From Comamonas fluminis (GTDB lineage Bacteria > Pseudomonadota > Gammaproteobacteria > Burkholderiales > Burkholderiaceae_C): DNA of 64,000 nucleotides. Position 1 is the stretch's first letter. Every line of letters starts with the position of its first letter. Below are positions 1-9,180 of the stretch, piece by piece. Location of the stretch: NCBI RefSeq assembly GCF_019186805.1, contig NZ_CP066783.1, forward strand, positions 3,981,501-4,045,500. Reading direction: 5' to 3'. A program made the position numbers and the translations under genes. The notes below the pieces were generated by a model that did no database searches, was not told the origin of the DNA, and saw nothing but the letters and a program-made list of their open reading frames with translations.

Positions 1-510
1 CAGCTTGACCAGACGCTCCACCTCCTGATCGTAATTGGTGCGCACCCAGAATACGTTCTTGGCCCCGCTCTTGTGCAGCGCCGTCGCGCCCGTGTTGGGG
101 CCGATGATGGGCAGATCGCGTACCGCCTTCATGATCTCCGCCGTCTGGCGTGTGCCTTGCGGATGGATCAGTGCCAGCACACTCGGGTCAGCCGCAAAAC
201 GCAGGGCGTTGTCCTTGGCCTTGCCCGCGTTGAATTCATCGTCGGCCTTGATCAGCTCAATCTGCCGCCCCTGAATGCCACCGGCGCGATTGACGGCGTC
301 GAAATACGCCTTGGCGCCATTCAGCAGGCCCTGGCCATTGAAGCGCTCAACACCCGTATCGGCAATCGTGGCGGCGATGCGCAAGGTAGAGGACTGGGCT
401 TTGGCCACCCACGGAGTACCTAGCAAAGAAGCTCCGGCTGCTGCCAGCAGGGTGCGGCGGCGGGACGAGGAAAGGGATGTATTGGATAGCTGACTCTCTG
501 ACACGCTCAC
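1..510 (-). CDS. ABC transporter periplasmic binding protein, LivK type (N-terminal part, cut by window edge)
   Basis: Reading the minus strand from a GTG at 510 gives 170 codons without a stop before the window ends. Residues about 15-38 hold a basic stretch with consecutive arginines (SSRRRTLLAAAG) followed by a hydrophobic run ending near VAKAQ, so a Tat- or Sec-type export signal is likely. After it comes LRIAATIADTGVERFNGQGLLNGAKAYFD, then AGGIQGRQIEL and the GPNTGA region, the pattern of the type I periplasmic binding fold used for branched-chain amino acids and related ligands. The ligand cannot be told from this part. A TTG four codons upstream is an alternative start, and neither start has a strong ribosome site. 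Confidence 0.75.
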   Translation of the reverse strand, partial: MSVSESQLSNTSLSSSRRRTLLAAAGASLLGTPWVAKAQSSTLRIAATIADTGVERFNGQGLLNGAKAYFDAVNRAGGIQGRQIELIKADDEFNAGKAKDNALRFAADPSVLALIHPQGTRQTAEIMKAVRDLPIIGPNTGATALHKSGAKNVFWVRTNYDQEVERLVKL

Positions 511-703
511 GACTCGCTTCAAGATTTCGGAATCGCAAACTATTGTTAGACGCTTGGTTTGTGTCAACAGTACCGTCACCTATACGACATTCGACTCCTA
601 TCAAACCTTGACCGGCTGCTGATCAAGCGCAACAGGCAGACAAAAATTCGCTGCTGCGCCTACACAAAAATTCTCATCTGTTTTTTAGCGGCAGGTTTTT
701 TCT

Positions 704-720
704 GTATATAATCGCTATCT
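704..720 (+). promoter_or_regulatory. Probable tRNA promoter (-10 TATAAT)
   Basis: A perfect TATAAT lies at 707-712, about 10 nt before the first mature tRNA base. Upstream is T-rich sequence, and no clean -35 hexamer can be picked. The rest of the 511-722 gap shows no gene. Confidence 0.55.
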
Positions 721-722
721 CT

Positions 723-799
723 GGTCGTGTAGCTCAGTTGGTTAGAGCGCAGCATTCATAATGCTGATGTCGCAGGTTCAAGTCCCGCCTCGACCACCA
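723..799 (+). tRNA. tRNA-Met (CAT), first copy
   Basis: The 77-nt cloverleaf includes an encoded CCA. The anticodon stem CAGCA/TGCTG encloses TTCATAA, giving anticodon CAT. The D arm (GCTCAGTTGGTTAGAGC) and T arm (GGTTCAAGTCCC) are canonical. The body resembles elongator tRNA-Met rather than initiator. The acceptor stem carries a T6-T67 mismatch (GGTCGTG against CTCGACC) that the second copy lacks. Confidence 0.93.
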
Positions 800-804
800 G
801 ACAT

Positions 805-842
805 AAAACCGCAGTGTTTGCAAAAGCACTGCGGTTTTTTCT
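805..842 (+). terminator. Rho-independent terminator after first tRNA-Met
   Basis: ACCGCAGTG (808-816) pairs perfectly with CACTGCGGT (827-835), extended by flanking A/T pairs and followed by a T run. It separates the two tRNA genes into distinct transcripts. Confidence 0.85.
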
Positions 843-920
843 TTCCCCAGTGCTTTCTGCACAAAATTTTCCCCAGTTCGCCCGAAGGCCACTTTTTTGG
901 CCATAGAATTGCGGTCTGTC

Positions 921-997
921 GGTCGTATAGCTCAGTTGGTTAGAGCGCAGCATTCATAATGCTGATGTCGCAGGTTCGAGTCCCGCTACGACCACCA
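921..997 (+). tRNA. tRNA-Met (CAT), second copy
   Basis: This 77-nt tRNA with encoded CCA has the same anticodon arm and CAT anticodon as the copy at 723. Its acceptor stem GGTCGTA/TACGACC is fully paired. It differs from the first copy at a handful of positions in the acceptor stem and T loop. A TAGAAT at 904-909 may be its -10 element, giving it its own promoter after the intervening terminator. Confidence 0.94.
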
Positions 998-1002
998 AAT
1001 AC

Positions 1003-1036
1003 AAGCCCTAGTTGCTCACGCAGCTGGGGCTTTTCG
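1003..1036 (+). terminator. Terminator-like hairpin after second tRNA-Met
   Basis: AAGCCCTAGTTG (1003-1014) pairs over 12 positions, with a few G-T pairs, with CAGCTGGGGCTT (1021-1032), and TTTTCGCTTTTT follows. The T tract is interrupted, so strength is uncertain. Confidence 0.65.
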
Positions 1037-1147
1037 CTTTTTACAGAGGCGACATTGTTTTGCGCTGCCCTTTCTGCCCTGCAGAAAGCCATGCAGTCCG
1101 CAATCGCAATGCTCCAGCCGACCCACACTCCCCTCAAGGACTTTTCC

Positions 1148-1288
1148 GTGCCCGTTGCACCTCAAGGATGCTGCACGCACGCTGCGTGCCCGCGCGCTGG
1201 TCTTTCGCCCAGCGAGGGCTTGCTGTTTTCTGCAAGAACAGCCCCTCGGGTACTAAAAGTTCGTTTTCGCTCAAGGACTCTCCCGTGA
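1148..1288 (+). CDS. Possible short upstream ORF overlapping the MFS start
   Basis: A GTG at 1148 preceded by CAAGGACT opens a 46-codon frame whose TGA (1286-1288) overlaps the GTG start of the MFS gene as GTGA. The ribosome site plus start, CTCAAGGACT..CCGTG (1133-1150), is nearly repeated at 1270-1287, where the MFS gene begins. The predicted peptide has no recognisable domain. It may be a translated leader coupled to the transporter, or a by-product of a local duplication. Confidence 0.25.
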   Translation: MPVAPQGCCTHAACPRAGLSPSEGLLFSARTAPRVLKVRFRSRTLP

Positions 1289-2541
1289 CCACACAAACCA
1301 CAGGCGCCGTGGCAGGCACAGCCACGCCCGCCGCTCCAACAGAAGTCAACGGATACAGCTGGAAAGCACTCATGGGCTCGGCCGTCGGCTACGCCATGGA
1401 CGGCTTTGACCTGCTGATTCTGGGCTTCATGCTCTCCGCCATCTCCAAAGACCTGAACCTGACGCCCGGCCAGGCTGGCTCGCTGGTGACCTGGACCCTG
1501 ATCGGCGCCGTCTTTGGCGGCATCGTCTTCGGCATGCTCAGCGACCGCTTTGGCCGCATTCGTGTGCTGACCTGGACCATCGTGCTGTTTGCCGTCTTCA
1601 CCGGCCTGTGCGCCTTTGCCCAGGGCTACTGGGACCTGCTGGCCTACCGCACCATTGCAGGCATTGGCCTGGGCGGCGAGTTCGGCATTGGCATGGCCCT
1701 GGCCGCCGAGGCCTGGCCTGCCCGCCACCGCGCCCGCGTCTCCTCCTATGTGGCGCTGGGCTGGCAGCTGGGCGTTCTGGGTGCAGCGCTGCTGACCCCG
1801 CTGCTGCTGCCACTGATTGGCTGGCGCGGCATGTTCCTCGTGGGCGTGATTCCCGCTGTCGTAGCCTGGGTCATCCGCCACCAGTTGCACGAGCCTGAGG
1901 TGTTTGTGGCCAAAAGCAAGCAGCAGCGCCCCTCTGCCATGCACTGCCTCAAGCAGCTGATGAAGGACAAGACCACAGCCAAGATCAGCCTGGGCGTGAT
2001 CGTTCTGACCTCGGTACAGAACTTTGGCTACTACGGCATCATGATCTGGATGCCCAGCTTTCTGTCCAAGCAGATGGGCTTCAGCCTGACCAAGTCCTCC
2101 ATGTGGACAGCCGTCACCATTGTTGGCATGTCGATTGGCATCTGGGTGTTCGGCCAGCTGGCTGACCGCATTGGCCGCAAGCCCACCTTCCTGATCTTCC
2201 AGGTCGGTTCCGTCATCTCCGTGCTGGCCTATTCCCAGCTCACCGATGCCACGGCCATGCTGTGGGTGGGCGCCATCATGGGCTTGTGCGTGAACGGCAT
2301 GATGGGCGGCTATGGCGCTGTCATCAGCGAAGCCTATCCCACCGAAGCCCGCGCCACTGCGCAGAACGTGCTGTTCAACATCGGCCGCGCTGTCGGCGGT
2401 TTTGGCCCAGTCGTCATCGGCGCGCTGGCCATGGCCTATTCCTTCCAGGTCGCCATCGCCCTGCTGGCCGCCATCTATGTGCTGGACATGCTGGCCACGG
2501 CCTTTCTGATTCCCGAACTCAAGGGCAAAGAACTTCAATAA
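1285..2541 (+). CDS. MFS transporter, aromatic acid:H+ symporter (AAHS) type
   Basis: This 418-residue polytopic membrane protein has the family-typical DGFD in the first membrane segment (about residues 39-42), SDRFGR in the loop after segment 2 (about 86-91) and a second copy, ADRIGRK, in the second half. Twelve hydrophobic segments are apparent. AAHS proteins import aromatic or related organic acids with protons. The substrate cannot be deduced, since no catabolic genes flank it. The GTG start at 1285 is chosen because AAGGA lies 7-8 nt upstream and the protein then begins just before the first membrane segment. The frame stays open far upstream but that part is not protein-like. Confidence 0.85.
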   Translation: MTTQTTGAVAGTATPAAPTEVNGYSWKALMGSAVGYAMDGFDLLILGFMLSAISKDLNLTPGQAGSLVTWTLIGAVFGGIVFGMLSDRFGRIRVLTWTIVLFAVFTGLCAFAQGYWDLLAYRTIAGIGLGGEFGIGMALAAEAWPARHRARVSSYVALGWQLGVLGAALLTPLLLPLIGWRGMFLVGVIPAVVAWVIRHQLHEPEVFVAKSKQQRPSAMHCLKQLMKDKTTAKISLGVIVLTSVQNFGYYGIMIWMPSFLSKQMGFSLTKSSMWTAVTIVGMSIGIWVFGQLADRIGRKPTFLIFQVGSVISVLAYSQLTDATAMLWVGAIMGLCVNGMMGGYGAVISEAYPTEARATAQNVLFNIGRAVGGFGPVVIGALAMAYSFQVAIALLAAIYVLDMLATAFLIPELKGKELQ

Positions 2542-2563
2542 AGATAGCAGCTACCGCATATAG

Positions 2564-2600
2564 AAAAAGCGCCAGAGCCTAAAAAGCCTGGCGCTTTTTT
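2564..2600. terminator. Bidirectional terminator between the MFS gene and modE
   Basis: AAAAAGCGCCAG (2564-2575) pairs with CTGGCGCTTTTTT (2588-2600), with A and T tracts on opposite flanks, so it can end transcripts arriving from both convergent genes. Confidence 0.85.
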
Positions 2601-2620
2601 ATGTATTGAGTAAGAGGTCT

Positions 2621-4397
<1,777 letters not shown>

Positions 4398-4512
4398 CGC
4401 TTTATTGACAATGGCTTGAGGCCGTTTTGCCTATAAGCCTCTGACGCCACCCTCCGCTCTGCCCTTGGTGCCTCTCGGCTAAGCTGGGACAACAAGGGCC
4501 TTTTTTGACCTT

Positions 4513-5181
4513 ATGCAACTGAACGCCGAAGACTACGCGGCCATCTGGCTCACTCTCAAGCTTGCGGGGGTGACCACGGTACTGCTGATGCTGCTGTGCA
4601 CACCGCTGGCCTGGTGGCTGGCACATACGCGCTCGCGCTGGGCCGGGCCGATTGCCGCCGTCGTGACCTTGCCACTGGTGCTGCCGCCCACCGTCATCGG
4701 CTTTTATTTGCTCATCGTCATGGGCCCCAATGGGCCGGTGGGCCAGTTCACCGAATGGCTGGGCCTGGGCCGTTTGCCATTTACCTTTGCCGGCCTGGTC
4801 GTCGGCTCGCTGATCTATTCCATGCCCTTTACCGTGCAGCCGCTGCAGCGCGCTTTTGAAGCGCTGGGGCCGCGCCCCATGGAAGCCGCTGCCAGCCTGG
4901 GCGCCAGCCCCATCGACCGCTTTCTCACCGTAGCCCTGCCGCTGGCCCGCCCCGGCTTTATCACCGCTGCCGTGCTGACCTTTGCCCACACCGTGGGCGA
5001 ATTTGGCGTGGTGCTGATGCTGGGCGGCAATATCTCGGGCGAGACGCGCGTGGTCTCGGTACAGATCTACGACCATGTGGAAGCCATGGAGTACGGCCAT
5101 GCCCACCTGCTGGCCGCTGGCATGGTGGCGTTTTCCTTCCTTGTTTTGCTGGCACTCAACTGGCTCCAGCCAAAAAAATGA
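4513..5181 (+). CDS. modB: Molybdate ABC transporter permease ModB
   Basis: The 222-residue inner-membrane protein has about five hydrophobic segments and the permease EAA-type loop ([25 protein letters not shown], about residues 125-150) that docks on the ATPase. The [26 protein letters not shown] segment is characteristic of ModB. It follows modA by 115 bp and precedes modC on the same strand. An AAGGGCC sequence shortly before the ATG may serve as ribosome site. Confidence 0.93.
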   Translation: MQLNAEDYAAIWLTLKLAGVTTVLLMLLCTPLAWWLAHTRSRWAGPIAAVVTLPLVLPPTVIGFYLLIVMGPNGPVGQFTEWLGLGRLPFTFAGLVVGSLIYSMPFTVQPLQRAFEALGPRPMEAAASLGASPIDRFLTVALPLARPGFITAAVLTFAHTVGEFGVVLMLGGNISGETRVVSVQIYDHVEAMEYGHAHLLAAGMVAFSFLVLLALNWLQPKK

Positions 5182-5209
5182 CCCCCACGCTTGCTTCACT
5201 GACGTGTAA

Positions 5210-5265
5210 CCGCTGCCCCCCAAGGGGGCCCCGACCGGCTACGCCGATTTTTGCCTTGGGGCGGC
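5210..5265. repeat. GC-rich inverted repeat between modB and modC
   Basis: CCGCTGCCCCCCAAGG (5210-5225) and CCTTGGGGCGGC (5254-5265) can pair as an imperfect long hairpin. It occupies the 109-bp modB-modC gap. Only one copy is present in the window, but the sequence style matches dispersed Comamonadaceae repeats (inference). It could uncouple modC expression from modAB. Confidence 0.55.
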
Positions 5266-5290
5266 CCGGCGGCAAAAACACCTGGCTGTT

Positions 5291-6376
5291 ATGAGCAGTT
5301 CAAATTTCATACAAGCCCGCCTGCAACTGCAGCGCGCTGACTTCTCTCTCGATGTGAATCTGCAGTTGCCTGGCCACGGCGTCACCGCACTGTTCGGCCC
5401 GTCCGGCTGCGGCAAGACCACCTGTCTGCGCAGCCTGGCAGGCCTTGAGCGTGCGCAGGGCCGCGTCACCGTCAATCAGCAAATCTGGCAAGACGACGCC
5501 CTCAAGCAATGGCTGCCCACACATCAACGTGCGCTCGGCTATGTGTTTCAGGAAGCCAGCCTGTTCACCCACCTGTCGGTACAGAAAAATATCGACTATG
5601 GCTTGAAGCGCACCCCCGTCGAGCGGCGCAAAGTCTCCAAAAAACAGGCCGTAGAACTGCTGGGCATAGGCCATCTGATGGAGCGCATGCCCGCCACACT
5701 CTCTGGCGGCGAACGCCAGCGCGTAGCCATTGCCCGGGCGCTGGCCACCAGCCCCGAAGTGCTGCTGATGGACGAGCCTCTGGCCGCGCTGGATGCCCAG
5801 CGCAAAGCCGAAGTTCTGCCCTATCTGGAGCAATTGCAGCGCCACCTGCAGATACCGGTGATCTACGTCAGCCACTCCATGGACGAAGTGGCCAGACTGG
5901 CACAGCACATGGTGCTGCTGAATGCAGGCCGGGTGCTTGCTGCGGGTGCAGTTGCCGAGCTGCTGTCCAGCCTTGATCTGCCACTGGCGCAAGGCGATCT
6001 GGCATCCAGCGTGGTTCATGCCACCGTGCAAGACCACGATGCAGCCAACCACCTGAGCACGCTGCACTTTGACGGCGGCCAGCTGCAACTGGTCATGGCA
6101 CGCCCACGCGAAATCGGCAGCCAGGTTCAGCTGCGCGTGCAGGCCCGCGATGTGAGCCTGAGCCTGACGCGCCCCGAAGCCAGCAGCATTCTCAACATCC
6201 TTCCCGTGCAACTGCTGGGCCTGCGCGAAGACGGACCGGGTCAGGTCATGGTGTCGCTGCAAGCCGGCCAGACCCGGCTGCTGGCGCGCATCACCCGGCA
6301 CTCGGCCACCGCCCTCGGGCTGCAGGCTGGCATGCAGCTGTTTGCGCAGATCAAGGGTATGGCACTTTTGGACTGA
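5291..6376 (+). CDS. modC: Molybdate ABC transporter ATP-binding protein ModC
   Basis: The 361-residue ATPase has Walker A GPSGCGKTT (about residues 35-43), Q-loop FQEAS, signature LSGGERQRVA (about 137-146), Walker B VLLMDEPLAALD and the H-loop VSHSMDE. A C-terminal Mop-like domain (about 290-360) senses or binds molybdate. It energises ModB. No clear Shine-Dalgarno sequence precedes the ATG, and the gene is separated from modB by an inverted repeat. Length is normal for ModC. Confidence 0.93.
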   Translation: MSSSNFIQARLQLQRADFSLDVNLQLPGHGVTALFGPSGCGKTTCLRSLAGLERAQGRVTVNQQIWQDDALKQWLPTHQRALGYVFQEASLFTHLSVQKNIDYGLKRTPVERRKVSKKQAVELLGIGHLMERMPATLSGGERQRVAIARALATSPEVLLMDEPLAALDAQRKAEVLPYLEQLQRHLQIPVIYVSHSMDEVARLAQHMVLLNAGRVLAAGAVAELLSSLDLPLAQGDLASSVVHATVQDHDAANHLSTLHFDGGQLQLVMARPREIGSQVQLRVQARDVSLSLTRPEASSILNILPVQLLGLREDGPGQVMVSLQAGQTRLLARITRHSATALGLQAGMQLFAQIKGMALLD

Positions 6377-6397
6377 AGCGCTTATCTGAAAAGCGCT
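6376..6397. repeat. AGCGCTT hairpin between modC and the P450 gene
   Basis: AGCGCTT (6377-6383) pairs with AAGCGCT (6391-6397) across a 7-nt loop. It starts at the modC stop codon and ends 2 bp before the convergent P450 stop. It belongs to a small AGCGCTT-type element seen elsewhere in the window and may act as a weak bidirectional transcript end. There is no T tract. Confidence 0.5.
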
Positions 6398-6398
6398 A

Positions 6399-7640
6399 TC
6401 AGCTCTTGAATCTATAGCACACAGGCAGGCTCTTGAGCGTACCCACGAAATTGCTTTGCGCCTGCACGGCTTCGCCCGCCAGTTCGATATGCTCCACGCG
6501 CTGCAGCAGCTGCTTGAAGAAGGACTTGATCTCGTTGAGCGCCAGCAACCGACCCAAGCAGAAGTGCACGCCAAAACCAAAGGCCAGATGGCGTGAATTC
6601 GTGCGCTGCACATCGAAGCGGAAGGGATCGACAAACGCCTCTTCATCGCGGTTGGCAGACAGGTACAGCATCGCCAAACTGTCGCCCGCCTTGATCTGCT
6701 TGCCACGCAGCACATAGTCCTGCGTGGCGGTGCGCATCATGTGGCGTATGGGCGTAACCCAGCGTACCACCTCGTCGGCTGCGCCTTCATTCCACAGCTC
6801 GGGGCGATCGCGCAGCAGTTGCAGCTGATCGGGGTTTTGCAGCATGGCCAGCAGGCCACCAGCCAGAGCCGAGGCTGTGGTCTCATGCCCTGCGGTGCTG
6901 GTAACCAGCAGATAGGACAAGGTCTCCAGCATGGCCATGGGCGCGCCGTCGATGACGCCGTTGGCAATCACGCTGGCCAGATCGTCAGTGGGCTCGCGCC
7001 TGCGCCGCTCCACCAGCTCACCCAGATAGCCCATCAGCTGCATGAACACGGTGCGACCATAGTCGCCGCTGTCGTCCTGCATATCAGGGTCGCTGGCACC
7101 AAACAGCTGCTGGGTGCTGCGCAGCACAAACTGCATATCCGATTCGGGCAGGCCCAGAATTGTCATGATCACAGACAGCGGCACAAAGTTGGCAATGTCG
7201 GCCGCAAAGTCGCACTGGCCGCCTTGCTCCTGCATGCGGTCAATCCAGTTGCTGCACACGGTATCGACGCGCGACTGAAAGCGCGCCACGCCCGGCCCCA
7301 TAAACCAGCTTTGCGCCACGGCGCGGTATTTGCGGTGATCAGGTTCATCCATATCCAGCAGGCTGCGCACCATGGCCGTGCGCTTGCCCAGGGCCGCCGT
7401 GGTCTGATCCTCCACCTCTCGCGGCACCAGGGTCACACGCGGCTCGTTGATAAAGATCTGGTGCTGGCGCTCCACTTCCATAATGTCGGCGTGGCGAGTC
7501 ACGGCCCAGAAGGGGCGGTATGGCTCCTGATCAATCCAGGCCACAGGTTCTTCACGGCGGTAGCGTGCATAGCGGGCATGCAGCAGTTCGGGGTTGGCAT
7601 AAACACCGGGGCTGACAATATCGTTCACAGGGGCAAGCAT
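6399..7640 (-). CDS. Cytochrome P450
   Basis: The 413-residue soluble bacterial P450 shows the I-helix oxygen-activation motif AGHETT (about residues 248-253), the ExxR pair in DEVVRW (about 287) and the heme loop FGFGVHFCLG with the thiolate cysteine near 360. It also has LLDMDEPDHRKYR near residue 95. P450s insert oxygen into C-H bonds using electrons from a ferredoxin. No redox partner gene is adjacent, so partners must be encoded elsewhere. The substrate is unknown. The ATG at 7640 is chosen for the AGGAGA site just upstream. It is divergent from a winged-helix gene. Confidence 0.92.
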   Translation of the reverse strand: MLAPVNDIVSPGVYANPELLHARYARYRREEPVAWIDQEPYRPFWAVTRHADIMEVERQHQIFINEPRVTLVPREVEDQTTAALGKRTAMVRSLLDMDEPDHRKYRAVAQSWFMGPGVARFQSRVDTVCSNWIDRMQEQGGQCDFAADIANFVPLSVIMTILGLPESDMQFVLRSTQQLFGASDPDMQDDSGDYGRTVFMQLMGYLGELVERRRREPTDDLASVIANGVIDGAPMAMLETLSYLLVTSTAGHETTASALAGGLLAMLQNPDQLQLLRDRPELWNEGAADEVVRWVTPIRHMMRTATQDYVLRGKQIKAGDSLAMLYLSANRDEEAFVDPFRFDVQRTNSRHLAFGFGVHFCLGRLLALNEIKSFFKQLLQRVEHIELAGEAVQAQSNFVGTLKSLPVCYRFKS

Positions 7641-7738
7641 GCTGAGGTCTCCTTTTTTATGACGAAACTCTGCAGCGCACTCCCACTGCAAAGCCTGGGA
7701 AAACTCTAGCCGTCAAAGCCTCCGATGGGACAGCCAGC

Positions 7739-7755
7739 CTACCCATAATGGGTAG
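7739..7755. promoter_or_regulatory. Perfect palindrome abutting the winged-helix gene start
   Basis: CTACCCAT-A-ATGGGTAG is an exact 17-bp palindrome whose last base is next to the ATG at 7756. It includes CATAAT (7744-7749), a possible -10 element for a leaderless transcript. It also lies upstream of a TTGACG on the minus strand that could be the P450 -35 element. It is a likely operator for the adjacent DNA-binding protein. Confidence 0.5.
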
Positions 7756-8232
7756 ATGCAAGACAGCCATCCACTGACGCAAAGCCCGCAGTTTCAGGCG
7801 CAGAAGCATCGCATCTCCATCACCATGTCGGGCTTCACATTGCCGCTGCTGCGCGGCGTGTACCAGGCTTTTGGCGGCGACATTCTGCTGTGCATTGTTC
7901 TGGGGGAAATTGCGGTGCACAACGCGGGGCGCTGGCTGGCGCAGGAGGACAACGACCCGCAGGTGCTGGAAGACCTGCAGCGCCATCCCGAAGTGCTGCG
8001 CCCGTGCAATGCGCTGTCGATTGCCGAAGCCACCGGCATTCCGCGCGAGACTGTGCGCCGCAAGGTGCTGACGCTGATTGAGCGCGGCATGGTTTACCGC
8101 GCCGACAACGGCCAGTTGTTTGTTCACCCGTCCGTGCCGGAGCAGACAGAAGCCGTCACCCACTCCATGGTTCCCGCCCTGCTGGAAGCGGCCCAGCGCA
8201 TACAAAATCTGCTGAAGCCTGCGGAAACCTGA
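7756..8232 (+). CDS. Winged helix-turn-helix DNA-binding protein, probable regulator
   Basis: The 158-residue protein has a C-terminal-half helix-turn-helix, LSIAEATGIPRETVRRKVLTLIERGMVYR (about residues 85-115), of the GntR/MarR-like winged type. The N-terminal half is helical and hydrophobic (LPLLRGVYQAFGGDILLCIVLGEIAVHN) and may dimerise or bind a ligand. I do not recognise a named family. It is divergent from the P450 gene and starts directly at a perfect palindrome, so autoregulation and control of the P450 are reasonable inferences. No Shine-Dalgarno sequence is visible. Confidence 0.65.
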   Translation: MQDSHPLTQSPQFQAQKHRISITMSGFTLPLLRGVYQAFGGDILLCIVLGEIAVHNAGRWLAQEDNDPQVLEDLQRHPEVLRPCNALSIAEATGIPRETVRRKVLTLIERGMVYRADNGQLFVHPSVPEQTEAVTHSMVPALLEAAQRIQNLLKPAET

Positions 8233-8292
8233 GGGCAGAACCGCATAACAAAGGGCGCTGCAAGTCCATGCGGTGCTGACTATCATCAGCCC

Positions 8293-9174
8293 ATGACTGA
8301 ATCTGCCTGCCCTCTACCCTCGCTCGAACCTCTGGCGGCGCTGCAAAGTCATGCCGTACAGTTTCACAACGCCGGGCAGACCGAGGTGCAGCAGCGCGTG
8401 CTGGCCGCCGAGGTGCCGATTGCACTGGTCTTCAACGGCATATCGCACGCGGTGATGATGGGCTCGCCCGGCGACGTGCAGGACTTTGCACTGGGCTTTG
8501 CGCTGACCGAAGGCATCATCGACAGCTCTGCCGATTGCTATGGCATCGAAGCCCGCCCGGTTGCTGCCGCAGCCGCTGGCTTGCCCGAAGGCATGGACGG
8601 CATGGAGGTGCAGCTGGACATTGCCTCGCGCTGCTTTGCACGGCTGAAAGACAAGCGCCGCCGCATGACGGGGCGCACCGGCTGCGGTGTTTGCGGCGTG
8701 GAAAGTTTTGCCGCACTGGATTTGTCTTTTGACGCCCTGCCGGCGCATGACTGGCTTGAGCGCATTGATTCCGCCACCGTCTGCAAAGCCATTGATGCCT
8801 TGCCGCCCCACCAGATTCTGAATGCCGAGGCCGGAGCCATTCACGCCGCAGGCTGGGCCACGCTGGACGGTGAAATTACCGATGTACTGGAAGACGTGGG
8901 CCGCCACAACGCGCTGGACAAGCTGATAGGCCGACTGGCGCGCACCGGCAGGCTGGGCGAGCCTGGCTTTGTGGTGCTCTCCAGCCGCGGCAGCCATGAG
9001 CTGGTGCGCAAATGCGCCAAGGTGGGCATTGCGGCGCTGGCCACCATCTCGGCCCCCACGGCCATGGGCGTGCGCATGGCAGAGCTGACAGGTCTGCGCT
9101 TCTGGGGCCTGTGCCGCCCGCCCAAGGCAGTGCTTTATGTTGCAGGCTCATCCACCCCATCGACAAACGCCTGA
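8293..9174 (+). CDS. fdhD: Formate dehydrogenase accessory sulfurtransferase FdhD
   Basis: The 293-residue protein has the diagnostic GRTGCGVCGVES segment with the CxxC-type cysteines (about residues 130-136) that carry sulfur from IscS to the molybdenum cofactor, plus DVGRHNALDKLIG, SSRGSHELVRK and the ISAPTAMGVRMAE C-terminal signature. FdhD is needed for active formate dehydrogenase, which fits the nearby molybdate uptake genes. TATCAT at 8281-8286 lies 6 nt before the ATG with no ribosome site, so the message may be leaderless. Confidence 0.93.
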   Translation: MTESACPLPSLEPLAALQSHAVQFHNAGQTEVQQRVLAAEVPIALVFNGISHAVMMGSPGDVQDFALGFALTEGIIDSSADCYGIEARPVAAAAAGLPEGMDGMEVQLDIASRCFARLKDKRRRMTGRTGCGVCGVESFAALDLSFDALPAHDWLERIDSATVCKAIDALPPHQILNAEAGAIHAAGWATLDGEITDVLEDVGRHNALDKLIGRLARTGRLGEPGFVVLSSRGSHELVRKCAKVGIAALATISAPTAMGVRMAELTGLRFWGLCRPPKAVLYVAGSSTPSTNA

Positions 9175-9180
9175 ATTCCT

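Noticed and set aside
1012..1284. N-terminal extension of the MFS transporter
   Set aside because: The extension is not protein-like and a strong AAGGA site fixes GTG 1285; part of it overlaps the tRNA terminator.
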